Shown: one piece after another, positions 35,047 to 44,074 of the stretch
Position numbering within the stretch: position 1 is the stretch's first letter
Layout of the letters: every line of letters begins with the position of its first letter
Made by a program: the position numbers and the translations under genes
The notes under the pieces: model-generated
Told to the model about the DNA's origin: nothing
What the model saw: only the letters and a program-made list of their open reading frames with translations
Databases searched by the model: none
DNA from: CAYQLY01 sp964418605
GTDB taxonomy: Bacteria; Bacteroidota; Bacteroidia; Cytophagales; Cyclobacteriaceae
Direction of reading: 5' to 3'
Assembly: GCA_964418605.1 (NCBI GenBank)
Contig: CAYQLY010000012.1
Coordinates: 6,627-70,626, forward strand
Length of the DNA: 64,000 nt

Positions 35047-36990
35047 ATGAACCCCATACTACAAAGTTTGTTTATAGTAATTGCTCTACTTACCCATTAT
35101 ACAGTAAGCACCGCACAAGAAAAAAAAGAAAACTATACCTCTAGCTCAAAAAAAGCTATCAGCTATTATAAAAAAGCCCAGACTTACATAAAAAAACGTG
35201 ATTTTGAAAATGGAATTAAAAATTTACTTAGCGCCATCGACAAAGATCCAAACTTTGCTGAAGCTCACCAAGCACTGGTGGCTTGCTACATTATTAAAAA
35301 TGATGTAGAAAAAGTAAAATACCATTTAAAAAATATATATGTACTACAACCCACCAATCCTTCTTTTCAAGGAAGCCACCTAGCCTTTGCTGAACTTTTA
35401 TTTAATGAAGGAAATTACACAGAAGCATATGAGGTGTCCAAAAAAACACTCACACTACCTAACCTATCTAAACTAAATCAAGATCGAGCAGAAAAGATAA
35501 AATCAAATTGCTTATTTTCAATTCAAGCGATTGAACACCCTAGCGATTTTCATCCATCTCCCTTACCAGAAACCGTGAATCATTTTACACTTCAATATTT
35601 TCCTGTATTAACAGCTGATCAGCAATTCATTATTTTCACAGGAAGAAATGGATTTAAAGGCAACGATGATGAAAATATTTTTATTAGTGAAAAAAAGAAT
35701 GGATCATGGCAGCCTTGTCATTCCATTTCAAAAAATATCAATACACCACTAAATAATGAAGGAACCTGTACTATTTCCGCTGATGGAAAAATAATAATTT
35801 TCACATCCTGTCAAGGAAGAGAAAGTATAGGCAACTGCGATCTATATGTTAGCTATAAAACAGGTGCAGACTGGTCAGAACCAAAAAATTTAGGTTCAAC
35901 TGTCAATAGCATAGCTTGGGATTCACAACCCAGCCTATCTGCCGATGGAAGACAGCTCTATTTCGTCTCAGAACGAAAGGGAGGTTATGGGAAAAGAGAT
36001 ATTTGGTATACAAAACAAGATGCTAATGGAAATTGGAGCATCCCAACAAACCTAGGTCCAACTATCAATACAAAAGAAAATGAAATATCTCCATTCATTC
36101 ATACTAATGGTACAACTTTATTTTTTGCATCCAATGGCTATCCCGAACTAGGCGGTTTAGATTTATTTTATTCAACTCAACATCATGGCAAATGGAATAT
36201 CCCAACAAATCTAGGATATCCTATAAATAACCATAAAGATCAATCGTCTTTATTTGTAACAGCTGATGGAAAAAAAGGCTATTATACAAATCAAATTACA
36301 GATACACTCACACAAAAAACAAAAGGACTTATTTATGAATTTAATTTTCCACCTACTATTATCAGCACTAAAAGTAATTATGTAAAAGGCATAATAAGAG
36401 ATAAAAAAACAAAAAAAGAATTAAAGTCAAAGATTGATTTATTCGATTTAAAAACAAATCAAATACAATCTATTGTTTATTCAGATTCTATAGATGGAAA
36501 TTATTTAATCACACTCACACAAGGATCTGAATATGCCTTATATATAAGAAAAAAAGGGTATTTATTCAAAAGTATATTTTTTAACTACGTTGAAAATCGA
36601 GATCTGAACCCTATTACACTTGATATTGAATTAGACCCTATTCAAGCAGGATCATCAACTGTATTAAATAATATTTTTTTTGATTTTGGGAAATACAATT
36701 TAAAAGAAAAATCAACAATAGAATTAGAAAATATTATTGAGTTCATTAAACAGAATCCAGAGTTAAAATTTGAAATTGGAGGACATACAGATGATATTGG
36801 ATCTGAGAAAGACAACCAAACTCTTTCGATTGAACGAGCAAAAGCTGTGTATACTTATTTAATTGAAAAAGGAATTTCCAAAAACAAACTTATTTACAAG
36901 GGATATGGAAAATCAAAACCGATTATTTCTAATATTACTGAGGAAAATCGGCAATTAAACAGGCGAATTGAATTTAGAATCCTAAAATAA
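35047..36990 (+). CDS. PorE-like outer membrane protein: TPR, PD40 propeller, CRD and OmpA domains
   Basis: 647 residues. A signal peptide (about 1-24, VSTAQ) precedes TPR-like helices at about 35-150 (AISYYKKAQTYIKKRDFENGIKNLLSAI...). Residues about 180-440 hold WD40-like PD40 blades (PVLTADQQFIIFTGRNG, CTISADGKIIIFTS, PSLSADGRQLYFVSER, SPFIHTNGTTLFFASN, SLFVTADGKKGYYTN). A carboxypeptidase-regulatory-like domain is at about 450-540. The C-terminal OmpA domain (NIFFDFGKYNLKEKSTIELENI, GGHTDDIGSEKDNQTLSIERAKAV) binds peptidoglycan. This domain order equals that of the T9SS protein PorE. Many Bacteroidota encode several proteins of this build, so orthology is not proven. Confidence 0.85.
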   Translation: MNPILQSLFIVIALLTHYTVSTAQEKKENYTSSSKKAISYYKKAQTYIKKRDFENGIKNLLSAIDKDPNFAEAHQALVACYIIKNDVEKVKYHLKNIYVLQPTNPSFQGSHLAFAELLFNEGNYTEAYEVSKKTLTLPNLSKLNQDRAEKIKSNCLFSIQAIEHPSDFHPSPLPETVNHFTLQYFPVLTADQQFIIFTGRNGFKGNDDENIFISEKKNGSWQPCHSISKNINTPLNNEGTCTISADGKIIIFTSCQGRESIGNCDLYVSYKTGADWSEPKNLGSTVNSIAWDSQPSLSADGRQLYFVSERKGGYGKRDIWYTKQDANGNWSIPTNLGPTINTKENEISPFIHTNGTTLFFASNGYPELGGLDLFYSTQHHGKWNIPTNLGYPINNHKDQSSLFVTADGKKGYYTNQITDTLTQKTKGLIYEFNFPPTIISTKSNYVKGIIRDKKTKKELKSKIDLFDLKTNQIQSIVYSDSIDGNYLITLTQGSEYALYIRKKGYLFKSIFFNYVENRDLNPITLDIELDPIQAGSSTVLNNIFFDFGKYNLKEKSTIELENIIEFIKQNPELKFEIGGHTDDIGSEKDNQTLSIERAKAVYTYLIEKGISKNKLIYKGYGKSKPIISNITEENRQLNRRIEFRILK

Positions 36991-36998
36991 TTTTTTTA

Positions 36999-37445
36999 TT
37001 ATATACTAGTTTCAAACAAAAGATAATGAGAAGAAACCATCCCTAATTTTTCATATGTTTTCTGAGCACCTACATTATCCTTCTCTACATATAAACGAAT
37101 TAGTTTTATGTTCTCTTTTTTAGCTAACTCTATAGTATAATAATATAATTTCTTAAAAACACCCTCTCTTCTATACGCTTCTCTTACATACACACTCTGA
37201 ATCCACCATATAGTTGTATTTCGCCAATCGCTCCACTCATAGGTGATCATTAAATTTCCAATCACCTTATTATCCTCTTTTTCAGCCACAAGGTAAAATC
37301 CTTTTGATGAATCTGCTATAACTGCTTTAACTGCTTGCTGAACGGTATACTCATCCAACTTCTTAGATTCTGTTTCCAAAGCCATAAGAAGATTATGATT
37401 AACAATATATGGAATGTCTTGTGAAATAGCTTTTCGAATAAGCAT
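36999..37445 (-). CDS. GNAT-family N-acetyltransferase
   Basis: 148 residues. The acetyl-CoA site is visible as QSVYVREAYRREGVFKKLYYYTIELAKKENIKLIRLYVEKDNVGAQKTYEKLGM. That covers motif A (RxxG) and the B motif with its Asn and Tyr. The N-terminal region IRKAISQDIPYIVNHN is typical. Convergent with the PorE-like gene and just before purL on the same strand as purL. The substrate is unknown. Confidence 0.88.
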   Translation of the reverse strand: MLIRKAISQDIPYIVNHNLLMALETESKKLDEYTVQQAVKAVIADSSKGFYLVAEKEDNKVIGNLMITYEWSDWRNTTIWWIQSVYVREAYRREGVFKKLYYYTIELAKKENIKLIRLYVEKDNVGAQKTYEKLGMVSSHYLLFETSI

Positions 37446-37471
37446 AGAATTTATATATTGTTTAGAAAAAT

Positions 37472-39700
37472 TTAAATCCCCAATAAATTACCCAAAGCAT
37501 TTTCATACAATTGAACAGGACTTTGATCCTTAAAAAACAAATCTTCATCTATTTTATAATCATGTTTTATAACCTGCCCCAAATAAAAAAACGGCACAGA
37601 AAGAGATCGAACTGTTTTTTTAAAATCATTCTCTAATTCTTTAGTAACCGATACCACTACTCTACTCTGGCTTTCCCCAAAAAGAAATGCATCTTTTCGA
37701 ATAGATACATCTGTTTGAATAGAAAATCCAAGCCCCCCAACCATAGCTGACTCCATCAAGGCTATAAACAATCCGCCATCTGACACATCATGGGCTGAAG
37801 CGATTACTTTTTTCTGAATCAATTGCTTCACCGCATGATGAATCTGATACTCTTCTTCTAAATCAAATGCAGGAGCTGGAGAAGATTTTACATGATGGTA
37901 ACTATACAAATACTCTGAACTATTAATACAATTTTTTGATTGACCTATCAAAAAAATGGAATCGCCTGGATTTTTAAAATTTAACGTCATCTGAAACGAT
38001 TTATCTTCTAATAATCCTAACATACCAATAGTTGGCGTAGGGAAAACCGGACCTTCATCTGAAGATTGATTATAAAAACTGACATTTCCTCCTGTAACAG
38101 GGGTTTCAAATTTTTCACAAGCCATTTTCATGCCCTCAATAGCTTGTACAAACTGCCAATATACTTCAGGCACATAAGGATTTCCAAAGTTCAGACAATT
38201 GGTAATAGCAATAGGTTCTGCACCTGAACAAACCACATTACGTGCAGACTCAGCTACTGCAATAGCACAACCTATTTTAGGATCTGCTTGAACATAGCGT
38301 GAGTTACAATCAATCTTTAAGGCCAAAGCCTTAGTTGTATTTTTTATATCTACAATAGCTGCATCTGAAGGAGAAGCAATACTTCTATTCACCGTACCTA
38401 CCATCGAATCATACTGCTCATACACCCACCGCTTAGATGCAATATTGGGATGTGTTAAAAGAAAACGTGCGATAGAAATATACTCTGAAGAAGAAGGAAG
38501 TGAGACTTTATCAATAGAAAATTTTTTCGAATCTTTATAGTATGATGGCTCTTTATACTCACGATAATAAACCGGGGCTCCTCCACCAAGCACTAATGAT
38601 TCAGCTGGAACATCAGCAATTAATTGACCATTTGTATAAAAACGCAACCGTTTTGTATCTGTTACAACGCCAATCTGCGCACAACTCAAATCCCACTTAT
38701 CCATAATCGCTTGAACTTTTTCTTCATGTCCTTTTTGAACAATCAACAGCATACGCTCTTGAGATTCAGAAAGTAAAATTTCCCAAGGCATCATTCCAGA
38801 CTGCCGTGTTGGAACACGATCCAACCAGATCTCCATTCCATGATTTCCTTTTGCACTCATCTCAGAAGTAGAGCAAATAATACCAGCTGCCCCCATATCC
38901 TGAACACCAATAAGAAAACCAGTGGCAATAGCTTCTAACGTTGCTTCTAACAGTAACTTTTCTTGAAATGGATCACCTACTTGAACAGCTGGCAACTTCT
39001 CTGCCGACGCTGCTGTAATATCTTCTGAAGCAAATGTAGCACCATGAATCCCATCCTTACCCGTTGCTGACCCTACAATAAAAACACTATTCCCTACACC
39101 ATATGAAATAGCACGTGCAATTTTATCTTTATGAACAATTCCCACTGAAAGTGCATTTACCAATGGATTAACGTTAAAAGAGTCATCAAAAAAAATTTCA
39201 CCGCCTACGGTAGGTACACCAAATGCATTTCCATAATCACCAATACCTTTAACTACTCTTTTTAAAAGCCACCTCGTCCGATCCAATTTTAAATTACCAA
39301 AACGCAAGGAGTTTAACTGCGCAATAGGTCGAGCACCCATTGTAAAAATATCACGATTAATTCCACCTACTCCAGTCGCTGCACCTTGATAAGGCTCGAT
39401 AGCAGATGGGTGGTTATGAGATTCAATTTTAAAACTTACAGCTAATCCATCCCCTATATCTACCAAGCCTGCATTTTCCTCACCCGCTTTAGCTAACATG
39501 CGTGAAGAATCTTTAGGTAATTTTTTCAACCATACAATGGAGTTCTTATAAGAACAATGCTCTGACCACATCACTGAATAAATACTCAATTCTGTAAAAT
39601 TAGGAGCTCGGCCTAGAATTTTTTTGATTTGATCAAACTCTTCCAGAAGCAAACCCAACTTCTTAGCAGTCTCGAATGTAGGTATAGGCAAATGATCCAT
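37472..39700 (-). CDS. purL: Phosphoribosylformylglycinamidine synthase subunit PurL
   Basis: 743 residues from the ATG at 39700. Together with PurQ and PurS it makes FGAM in purine synthesis. The open frame extends 46 codons further, but those encode hydrophobic leader-like sequence not found in PurL; MDHLPIPTFETAKKLGL is the natural start. Motifs: YSVMWSEHCSYKNSI, GLAVSFKIESHNHPSAIEPYQGAATGVGGINRDIFTMGARPIAQ, VGGEIFFDDSFN, DMGAAGIICSTSEMSAKG and SAHDVSDGGLFIALMESAM. It is the small, glutaminase-less PurL. purQ and purS are not adjacent. Confidence 0.96.
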   Translation of the reverse strand: MDHLPIPTFETAKKLGLLLEEFDQIKKILGRAPNFTELSIYSVMWSEHCSYKNSIVWLKKLPKDSSRMLAKAGEENAGLVDIGDGLAVSFKIESHNHPSAIEPYQGAATGVGGINRDIFTMGARPIAQLNSLRFGNLKLDRTRWLLKRVVKGIGDYGNAFGVPTVGGEIFFDDSFNVNPLVNALSVGIVHKDKIARAISYGVGNSVFIVGSATGKDGIHGATFASEDITAASAEKLPAVQVGDPFQEKLLLEATLEAIATGFLIGVQDMGAAGIICSTSEMSAKGNHGMEIWLDRVPTRQSGMMPWEILLSESQERMLLIVQKGHEEKVQAIMDKWDLSCAQIGVVTDTKRLRFYTNGQLIADVPAESLVLGGGAPVYYREYKEPSYYKDSKKFSIDKVSLPSSSEYISIARFLLTHPNIASKRWVYEQYDSMVGTVNRSIASPSDAAIVDIKNTTKALALKIDCNSRYVQADPKIGCAIAVAESARNVVCSGAEPIAITNCLNFGNPYVPEVYWQFVQAIEGMKMACEKFETPVTGGNVSFYNQSSDEGPVFPTPTIGMLGLLEDKSFQMTLNFKNPGDSIFLIGQSKNCINSSEYLYSYHHVKSSPAPAFDLEEEYQIHHAVKQLIQKKVIASAHDVSDGGLFIALMESAMVGGLGFSIQTDVSIRKDAFLFGESQSRVVVSVTKELENDFKKTVRSLSVPFFYLGQVIKHDYKIDEDLFFKDQSPVQLYENALGNLLGI

Positions 39701-39790
39701 GCGTTGAATTATAAAATAAAAAGTAAAAATACAGATTCTACAGTTGATAAAAAGAATAGTTTTGATTAAAATAGAACATCCCAATAACAA

Positions 39791-40603
39791 GTGGAAAATC
39801 AAACCTATCAATTCAACTACAAAAAATCCACTATTCACTATGCTTTATTTGGCAAAGGAGAAAAAAAGCTTATTGCTTTTCATGGATTTGGTCAGAATCA
39901 TTATACATTTAAGCCTTTTGAAGCTATTTTAACAGATTATACAATATATAGTTTTGATCTTTTTTTTCATGGAAGAAGCGAGTGGGGACATGGTGAGTCC
40001 ACCTTAGAAAAAGAGGATTGGAAGGAAATGATGACTCGTTTCATCACAGAACATCATATCGATCGATTTTCTTTACTTGGGTTCAGTATGGGCGGAAAGT
40101 TTGCTTTAGTCACAGCAGAATTTTTTGCTAACCAAGTAGATGAACTCTTTTTAATTGCACCAGATGGTATAAAAAGAAAATTTTGGTATATCCTAGCTAC
40201 TCATTTTTTTTTCAAGCGGTATTTTAAACTATTGACCATTAAGCCACACATTTTTCATAATCTGGCTCTAATGCTAGAAAAATTAAAAATTGTAAAAAAG
40301 TGGGTAGTTCGATTTGCTGCAAGCCAAATGAATAGTGCAACAAAGAGAAGAAAGATATATAACTCATGGATAGTGTTTAAAAAAATAAAAACCAAAAGAA
40401 AAAAGATAATATATATTATAAATAAAAATAAAATAAAATTAATAATATTTATAGGCAAATACGATAAAATAATAAAATACAGGTCGATTCAAAAATTTAG
40501 CTCAAAAATACAATCATCAAAATTACATGTACTTGAATGTGGGCATCACCACATGATTGAACAAACCATCAATTATTTAAAAAAGGGAAACTATTTATAT
40601 TAA
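39791..40603 (+). CDS. Alpha/beta hydrolase with lysine-rich C-terminal part
   Basis: 270 residues from a GTG at 39791. The first half has the alpha/beta hydrolase signs: IAFHGFGQNHYTFKPF, nucleophile elbow GFSMGG (Ser99) and a likely catalytic His in ECGHHHMIEQ. The C-terminal third is rich in Lys/Ile/Asn (KKIKTKRKKIIYIINKNKIKLIIF) with a local drop in G+C, although the catalytic Asp (GKYDKII) seems retained. The cap region is thus atypical. The substrate is unknown. Divergent from purL. Confidence 0.8.
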   Translation: MENQTYQFNYKKSTIHYALFGKGEKKLIAFHGFGQNHYTFKPFEAILTDYTIYSFDLFFHGRSEWGHGESTLEKEDWKEMMTRFITEHHIDRFSLLGFSMGGKFALVTAEFFANQVDELFLIAPDGIKRKFWYILATHFFFKRYFKLLTIKPHIFHNLALMLEKLKIVKKWVVRFAASQMNSATKRRKIYNSWIVFKKIKTKRKKIIYIINKNKIKLIIFIGKYDKIIKYRSIQKFSSKIQSSKLHVLECGHHHMIEQTINYLKKGNYLY

Positions 40604-40644
40604 ATTTCGTAAATGCCTTTTATAGTAACAAAACCGCAAGAAAC

Positions 40645-41727
40645 ATGAGATCCTCATCAACGAAACACGCCAAAACATTGATTTATCTTTCTGTACTTTT
40701 TATAGCATTATTAAGCACCACATGCGATCCATCTAAAGAATATATTTCACCAAACTCAACATCAACTATTGAACAACTTGGTAGCATAAATGGAGACTTT
40801 ATAAATGTTTGTAATTCACAAACATTTACATTGCTAGCTGGGCAAACCATAAATGCAGGAACAGTAAAGGTCTCTAACGATAATAGCAACCTATATGTAA
40901 CCTACTCAGCCACATCTCCAGCATGCTTTGGAACTCTACATCTTTGGGTAGGATCAGCAGACCCTACTTCTATTAACTCTACCTTACCACGGACCCCAAA
41001 TGGAGTGCCTATTCCTGGACAATTTCCATATACTTACGATACTCAAAGTGGAAGTATTTATACCTTCACAATTCCATTGATTGATATTTTTGAATTAAAC
41101 GGTATTTGTAATTCAACCGTGTATGTAGTTGCTCACGCAGAAATGGATATGGATTGCAACTCTTCTACCAATGATGGTCAAACAGCTTTTGGAGGAAATA
41201 ACAGCGGAACAGGACCTCGTTGGTGGTATTATGCAAACTATCCTGTAATATGTTGTGAAAATCCTCTTCCTCCAGCTAGAAAAATAGGAACTGCTTACGC
41301 GTACGGAGATTACATATGGACTACCGATCCAAAATCAAATCCAGAAGGATTACCAAGCCTTAAACTTACTAAGAACCGTTGGGGATGGGCTATTAATATA
41401 AAAAATACTGGAACAAGTTATCATAACTTATACGTAGGAGCTGGTTTAAATAACATATCAAAAGCTTTGTTGGTCGGGGTAGTAAAAATAGATTATGACG
41501 GCTCACAAGTAACTGTGACATACAATTACAATAGTGGATATTCTATGGAAGAAGTTCACATCTATGCTGGCGACCTTTCTCCAACAGTCATAGCTCCTGG
41601 TCAATATGGACACAACATGTATTTTAGCCCCTTTGTTTCAACTTACACGACAACATTTTCTGTAAATGATACCAATGGAGATGGCATCTGGATCATTGCC
41701 CATGCAGGAGCAGCTTACGGTTTATAA
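40645..41727 (+). CDS. Secreted lipoprotein with two copies of a beta-sandwich unit
   Basis: 360 residues. The signal LIYLSVLFIALLSTTC ends in a lipobox Cys. Two related beta units are visible. The first runs VKVSNDNSNLYVTYSAT, LHLWVGS, PIPGQFPYTY, YTFTIPLI, VYVVAHAEM. The second runs VKIDYDGSQVTVTYNY, VHIYAGD, APGQYGHNMYF, TTTFSV, IWIIAHAG. Their order matches, so a duplication is clear. No catalytic motif is seen. The exposed location suggests adhesion or a ligand-binding role. It is followed by a terminator hairpin, so it is probably a single-gene transcript. Confidence 0.75.
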   Translation: MRSSSTKHAKTLIYLSVLFIALLSTTCDPSKEYISPNSTSTIEQLGSINGDFINVCNSQTFTLLAGQTINAGTVKVSNDNSNLYVTYSATSPACFGTLHLWVGSADPTSINSTLPRTPNGVPIPGQFPYTYDTQSGSIYTFTIPLIDIFELNGICNSTVYVVAHAEMDMDCNSSTNDGQTAFGGNNSGTGPRWWYYANYPVICCENPLPPARKIGTAYAYGDYIWTTDPKSNPEGLPSLKLTKNRWGWAINIKNTGTSYHNLYVGAGLNNISKALLVGVVKIDYDGSQVTVTYNYNSGYSMEEVHIYAGDLSPTVIAPGQYGHNMYFSPFVSTYTTTFSVNDTNGDGIWIIAHAGAAYGL

Positions 41728-41747
41728 AACACACTCAATACAAACTT

Positions 41748-41796
41748 ATACTAATTCTCTAAAAGCTCATTAAGAATTTCTTTAGAGAATTAGTAT
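41748..41796 (+). terminator. Terminator after the two-domain lipoprotein gene
   Basis: Perfect 16-base arms ATACTAATTCTCTAAA (41748-41763) and its complement (41781-41796) with a 17-base loop. The stem is AT-rich and no long T-run follows, so efficiency may be moderate. Confidence 0.65.
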
Positions 41797-41882
41797 ATTT
41801 AAATACTTCAATAAACTTAAATAGAACAATAACTTATTTAATAAACTTTCGTAACTTTAAACACTAAAAAAAAGCAAAACAC

Positions 41883-42719
41883 ATGAAAACAATCCGAACA
41901 TGGAGTATGGCTATCGCAACGAGCGCCCTACTCACTTATGGTTTACTAAGCTGTACAAAAAGTAAAAATGAAGTCAATCCTGAAGACACTGAAACAACTC
42001 AATCCAATGAAGTGATCCAAGATGATCAATCAGCTCAAAATGAAAACGATGAGCTCGATAATATGTCTGAAGATCTATTCGATGAAAATGGACTAAACCA
42101 ACGCCTATACACTGAGCCCTGTGTCAAAATCACAAAAGAGGCTAATAAAATTACATTTGACTTTGGAACAGATGGATGTAAAGTAAAAGGCAGAACAAGA
42201 AAGGGAAAAATGATTATCGAGTATACAGGCAAATACAGAATAGCTGGAAGTATATTTACCTTTACATTTGATAATTATACCGTTGACGGACGAAAAATAG
42301 AAGGCACACGCGTAGTCACTAACAAAGGAAATAATACCTACGAAATAAAAGCAACCAACATGAAAATCACTTTCCCAGATGGAAGTTTTTCTACATGGTC
42401 CTCCACACGTACACGGATATGGGATACCAAAGGCACTCCACTTAACTTCAATGATGATGAACTCAAAATCTATGGAACAGCAGATGGTGTAGGAAGAAAT
42501 AAAAAAGCATATACCGCTGTAGTGGATGCAGCAAAACCATTAATCATAAAATTATCGTGTGCAGCTACTGATCGTATATTCTTACCTGTCAGTGGTGAAT
42601 TAGTCGTCACGATGGAAAAAAAGAAACGAACCATCAATTATGGAAATGGGGAATGTGATAAAGTAGTAACTGTAACACTTGAAGGAGGAGCAGCGATTTC
42701 ATTAGAGTTAAAACAATAA
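41883..42719 (+). CDS. Lipoprotein of unknown function
   Basis: 278 residues. SALLTYGLLSC is a lipobox signal with Cys about residue 24. A 50-residue acidic, Asn/Gln-rich spacer (NPEDTETTQSNEVIQDDQS...) follows. The rest alternates strands such as KMIIEYTGKYRIAGSIFTFTFDNYTVDGRKIEGTRVVTNKG, which suggests a beta-barrel or jelly roll, with a late ELVVTMEKKKRTINYGNGECDKVVTV. Similar lipoproteins are widespread in Bacteroidota but I know no function. It is followed by a strong terminator. Confidence 0.75.
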   Translation: MKTIRTWSMAIATSALLTYGLLSCTKSKNEVNPEDTETTQSNEVIQDDQSAQNENDELDNMSEDLFDENGLNQRLYTEPCVKITKEANKITFDFGTDGCKVKGRTRKGKMIIEYTGKYRIAGSIFTFTFDNYTVDGRKIEGTRVVTNKGNNTYEIKATNMKITFPDGSFSTWSSTRTRIWDTKGTPLNFNDDELKIYGTADGVGRNKKAYTAVVDAAKPLIIKLSCAATDRIFLPVSGELVVTMEKKKRTINYGNGECDKVVTVTLEGGAAISLELKQ

Positions 42720-42740
42720 TTAATTGCATTTTTTATTACT

Positions 42741-42780
42741 AAACTAAAAAAAGGGATATTAATATCCCTTTTTTTAGTTT
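42741..42780. terminator. Bidirectional terminator between the lipoprotein and TPR genes
   Basis: A perfect 40-base palindrome whose arms are 42741-42760 and 42761-42780, with a core AAAGGGATATTAATATCCC. Both sides end in A/T runs, so it can terminate the two converging transcripts. The TPR gene's stop codon abuts it. Confidence 0.9.
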
Positions 42781-43983
42781 TTAATCTCGCCGATGCTTTT
42801 TTTTCTTTTTCTGTTCAGCAAAATAGTCTTTAGCTGCTTTATACGTACGATGATCCCGATCAGCATACTTCATAATTTGCCGGTAATAAAGAGCTGCTGA
42901 ATCATGATCATTCTGAGCAACAGCTATAATGGCCAATCGATATAACGCATATAAAAAATAACCACTATCAAACTCTTGTAAATGCTGTGTAAACTCAAGT
43001 GCGCGATTATAATACTGTTTAGCTTTTGAGTAATCCTTATAAAATTCATAAATCTGTCCTAAAAAAAAGCTCGCATATTTGCCACTGGTTGCCTCATAAC
43101 CTACATAAGAACTATCAATTTTTTGCAAAATAGAAAGAGACGTTTTTTCTGCTTCATCATAATAACCAGCATAATATAACGTACGGGCATAAAAACGTTG
43201 AAAATAAGAATTATCCGGAAAAGTCTGTGCTAAATATTTAGCATAAGGCAAAGCCGCCACTTGATTACTTTCCAAACTTCCATAAATGATCATCAAAAAA
43301 CATTGTGCTTCTGTCCGCGTATAAAATGCATTATTACCTACTTCTTTTAATTGCTCAAGACCTAGCTTCTTATCTCCATCTGGGAAAAGCCAAAGAATCG
43401 ATTTAAAAAATCTATAATTTTCTGGAATCCACTCTGCAAAATAATTATACAACCCATCACCAAATAAAAATTCCGGACTTAATTCATTCTGCCCCTTACT
43501 TACCTCCAAATAATCTAATGCATGTTTACCAGCTACTGTGGATTTACGCCACCATCCACGCTCTGAATAGAGACGACCTTTAAATCCATACCCTGCTGCA
43601 AGAAAAAAGGCTGCTTCAATATTTTTATCATTAGCATCATACAACTCTTCAGCAAAATAAATAGCCGAATCCATATATGCTAAAAATCGGTCATCATAGT
43701 GATCATTATCTACATTAGGCATGATTCTCCACCACTGGCTTAGTCCTAATAAAAAATAAGGCAACGGATGTTTAGGAAAACGTTCTTTTAATTTATAAAA
43801 CTGCTTTTCTGCTTTTTCAAATTTAAAATTATACATATCATTGACAGCATCCGTAGATTCCATCTGCACATTCATATCCAATAGCAGCATCTTAAGAGAG
43901 TCTGATTGTGTATAACCTCTTCCTGAGAAAAAAACCACAATTAGTATTAAAATAAATACAAAAACATTATATTTCTTAACCAT
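42781..43983 (-). CDS. Secreted tetratricopeptide-repeat protein
   Basis: 400 residues with a signal peptide (VFVFILILIVVFFSGRGYTQ). TPR-like pairs recur along the chain, for example MYNFKFEKAEKQFYKLKERFPKHPLPYFLLGL, KYAKYLAQTFPDNSYFQRFYARTLYYAGYYDEAEK and KDYSKAKQYYNRALEFTQHL. It ends in a basic tail KKKKKHRRD. It probably acts as a periplasmic scaffold; partners are unknown. Divergent from the peptidase gene. Confidence 0.8.
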   Translation of the reverse strand: MVKKYNVFVFILILIVVFFSGRGYTQSDSLKMLLLDMNVQMESTDAVNDMYNFKFEKAEKQFYKLKERFPKHPLPYFLLGLSQWWRIMPNVDNDHYDDRFLAYMDSAIYFAEELYDANDKNIEAAFFLAAGYGFKGRLYSERGWWRKSTVAGKHALDYLEVSKGQNELSPEFLFGDGLYNYFAEWIPENYRFFKSILWLFPDGDKKLGLEQLKEVGNNAFYTRTEAQCFLMIIYGSLESNQVAALPYAKYLAQTFPDNSYFQRFYARTLYYAGYYDEAEKTSLSILQKIDSSYVGYEATSGKYASFFLGQIYEFYKDYSKAKQYYNRALEFTQHLQEFDSGYFLYALYRLAIIAVAQNDHDSAALYYRQIMKYADRDHRTYKAAKDYFAEQKKKKKHRRD

Positions 43984-44074
43984 CTTTATTATATACTACT
44001 AGTATAATACTTTTTTTATTTAACAATACAAATTTGTGAATTATAATTAAAATTGAAAAATAGAAACTTTACTA

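Noticed and set aside
40255..40458. A hydrophobic minus-strand open frame
   Set aside because: It is the complement of the Lys/Ile-rich tail of the alpha/beta hydrolase gene.
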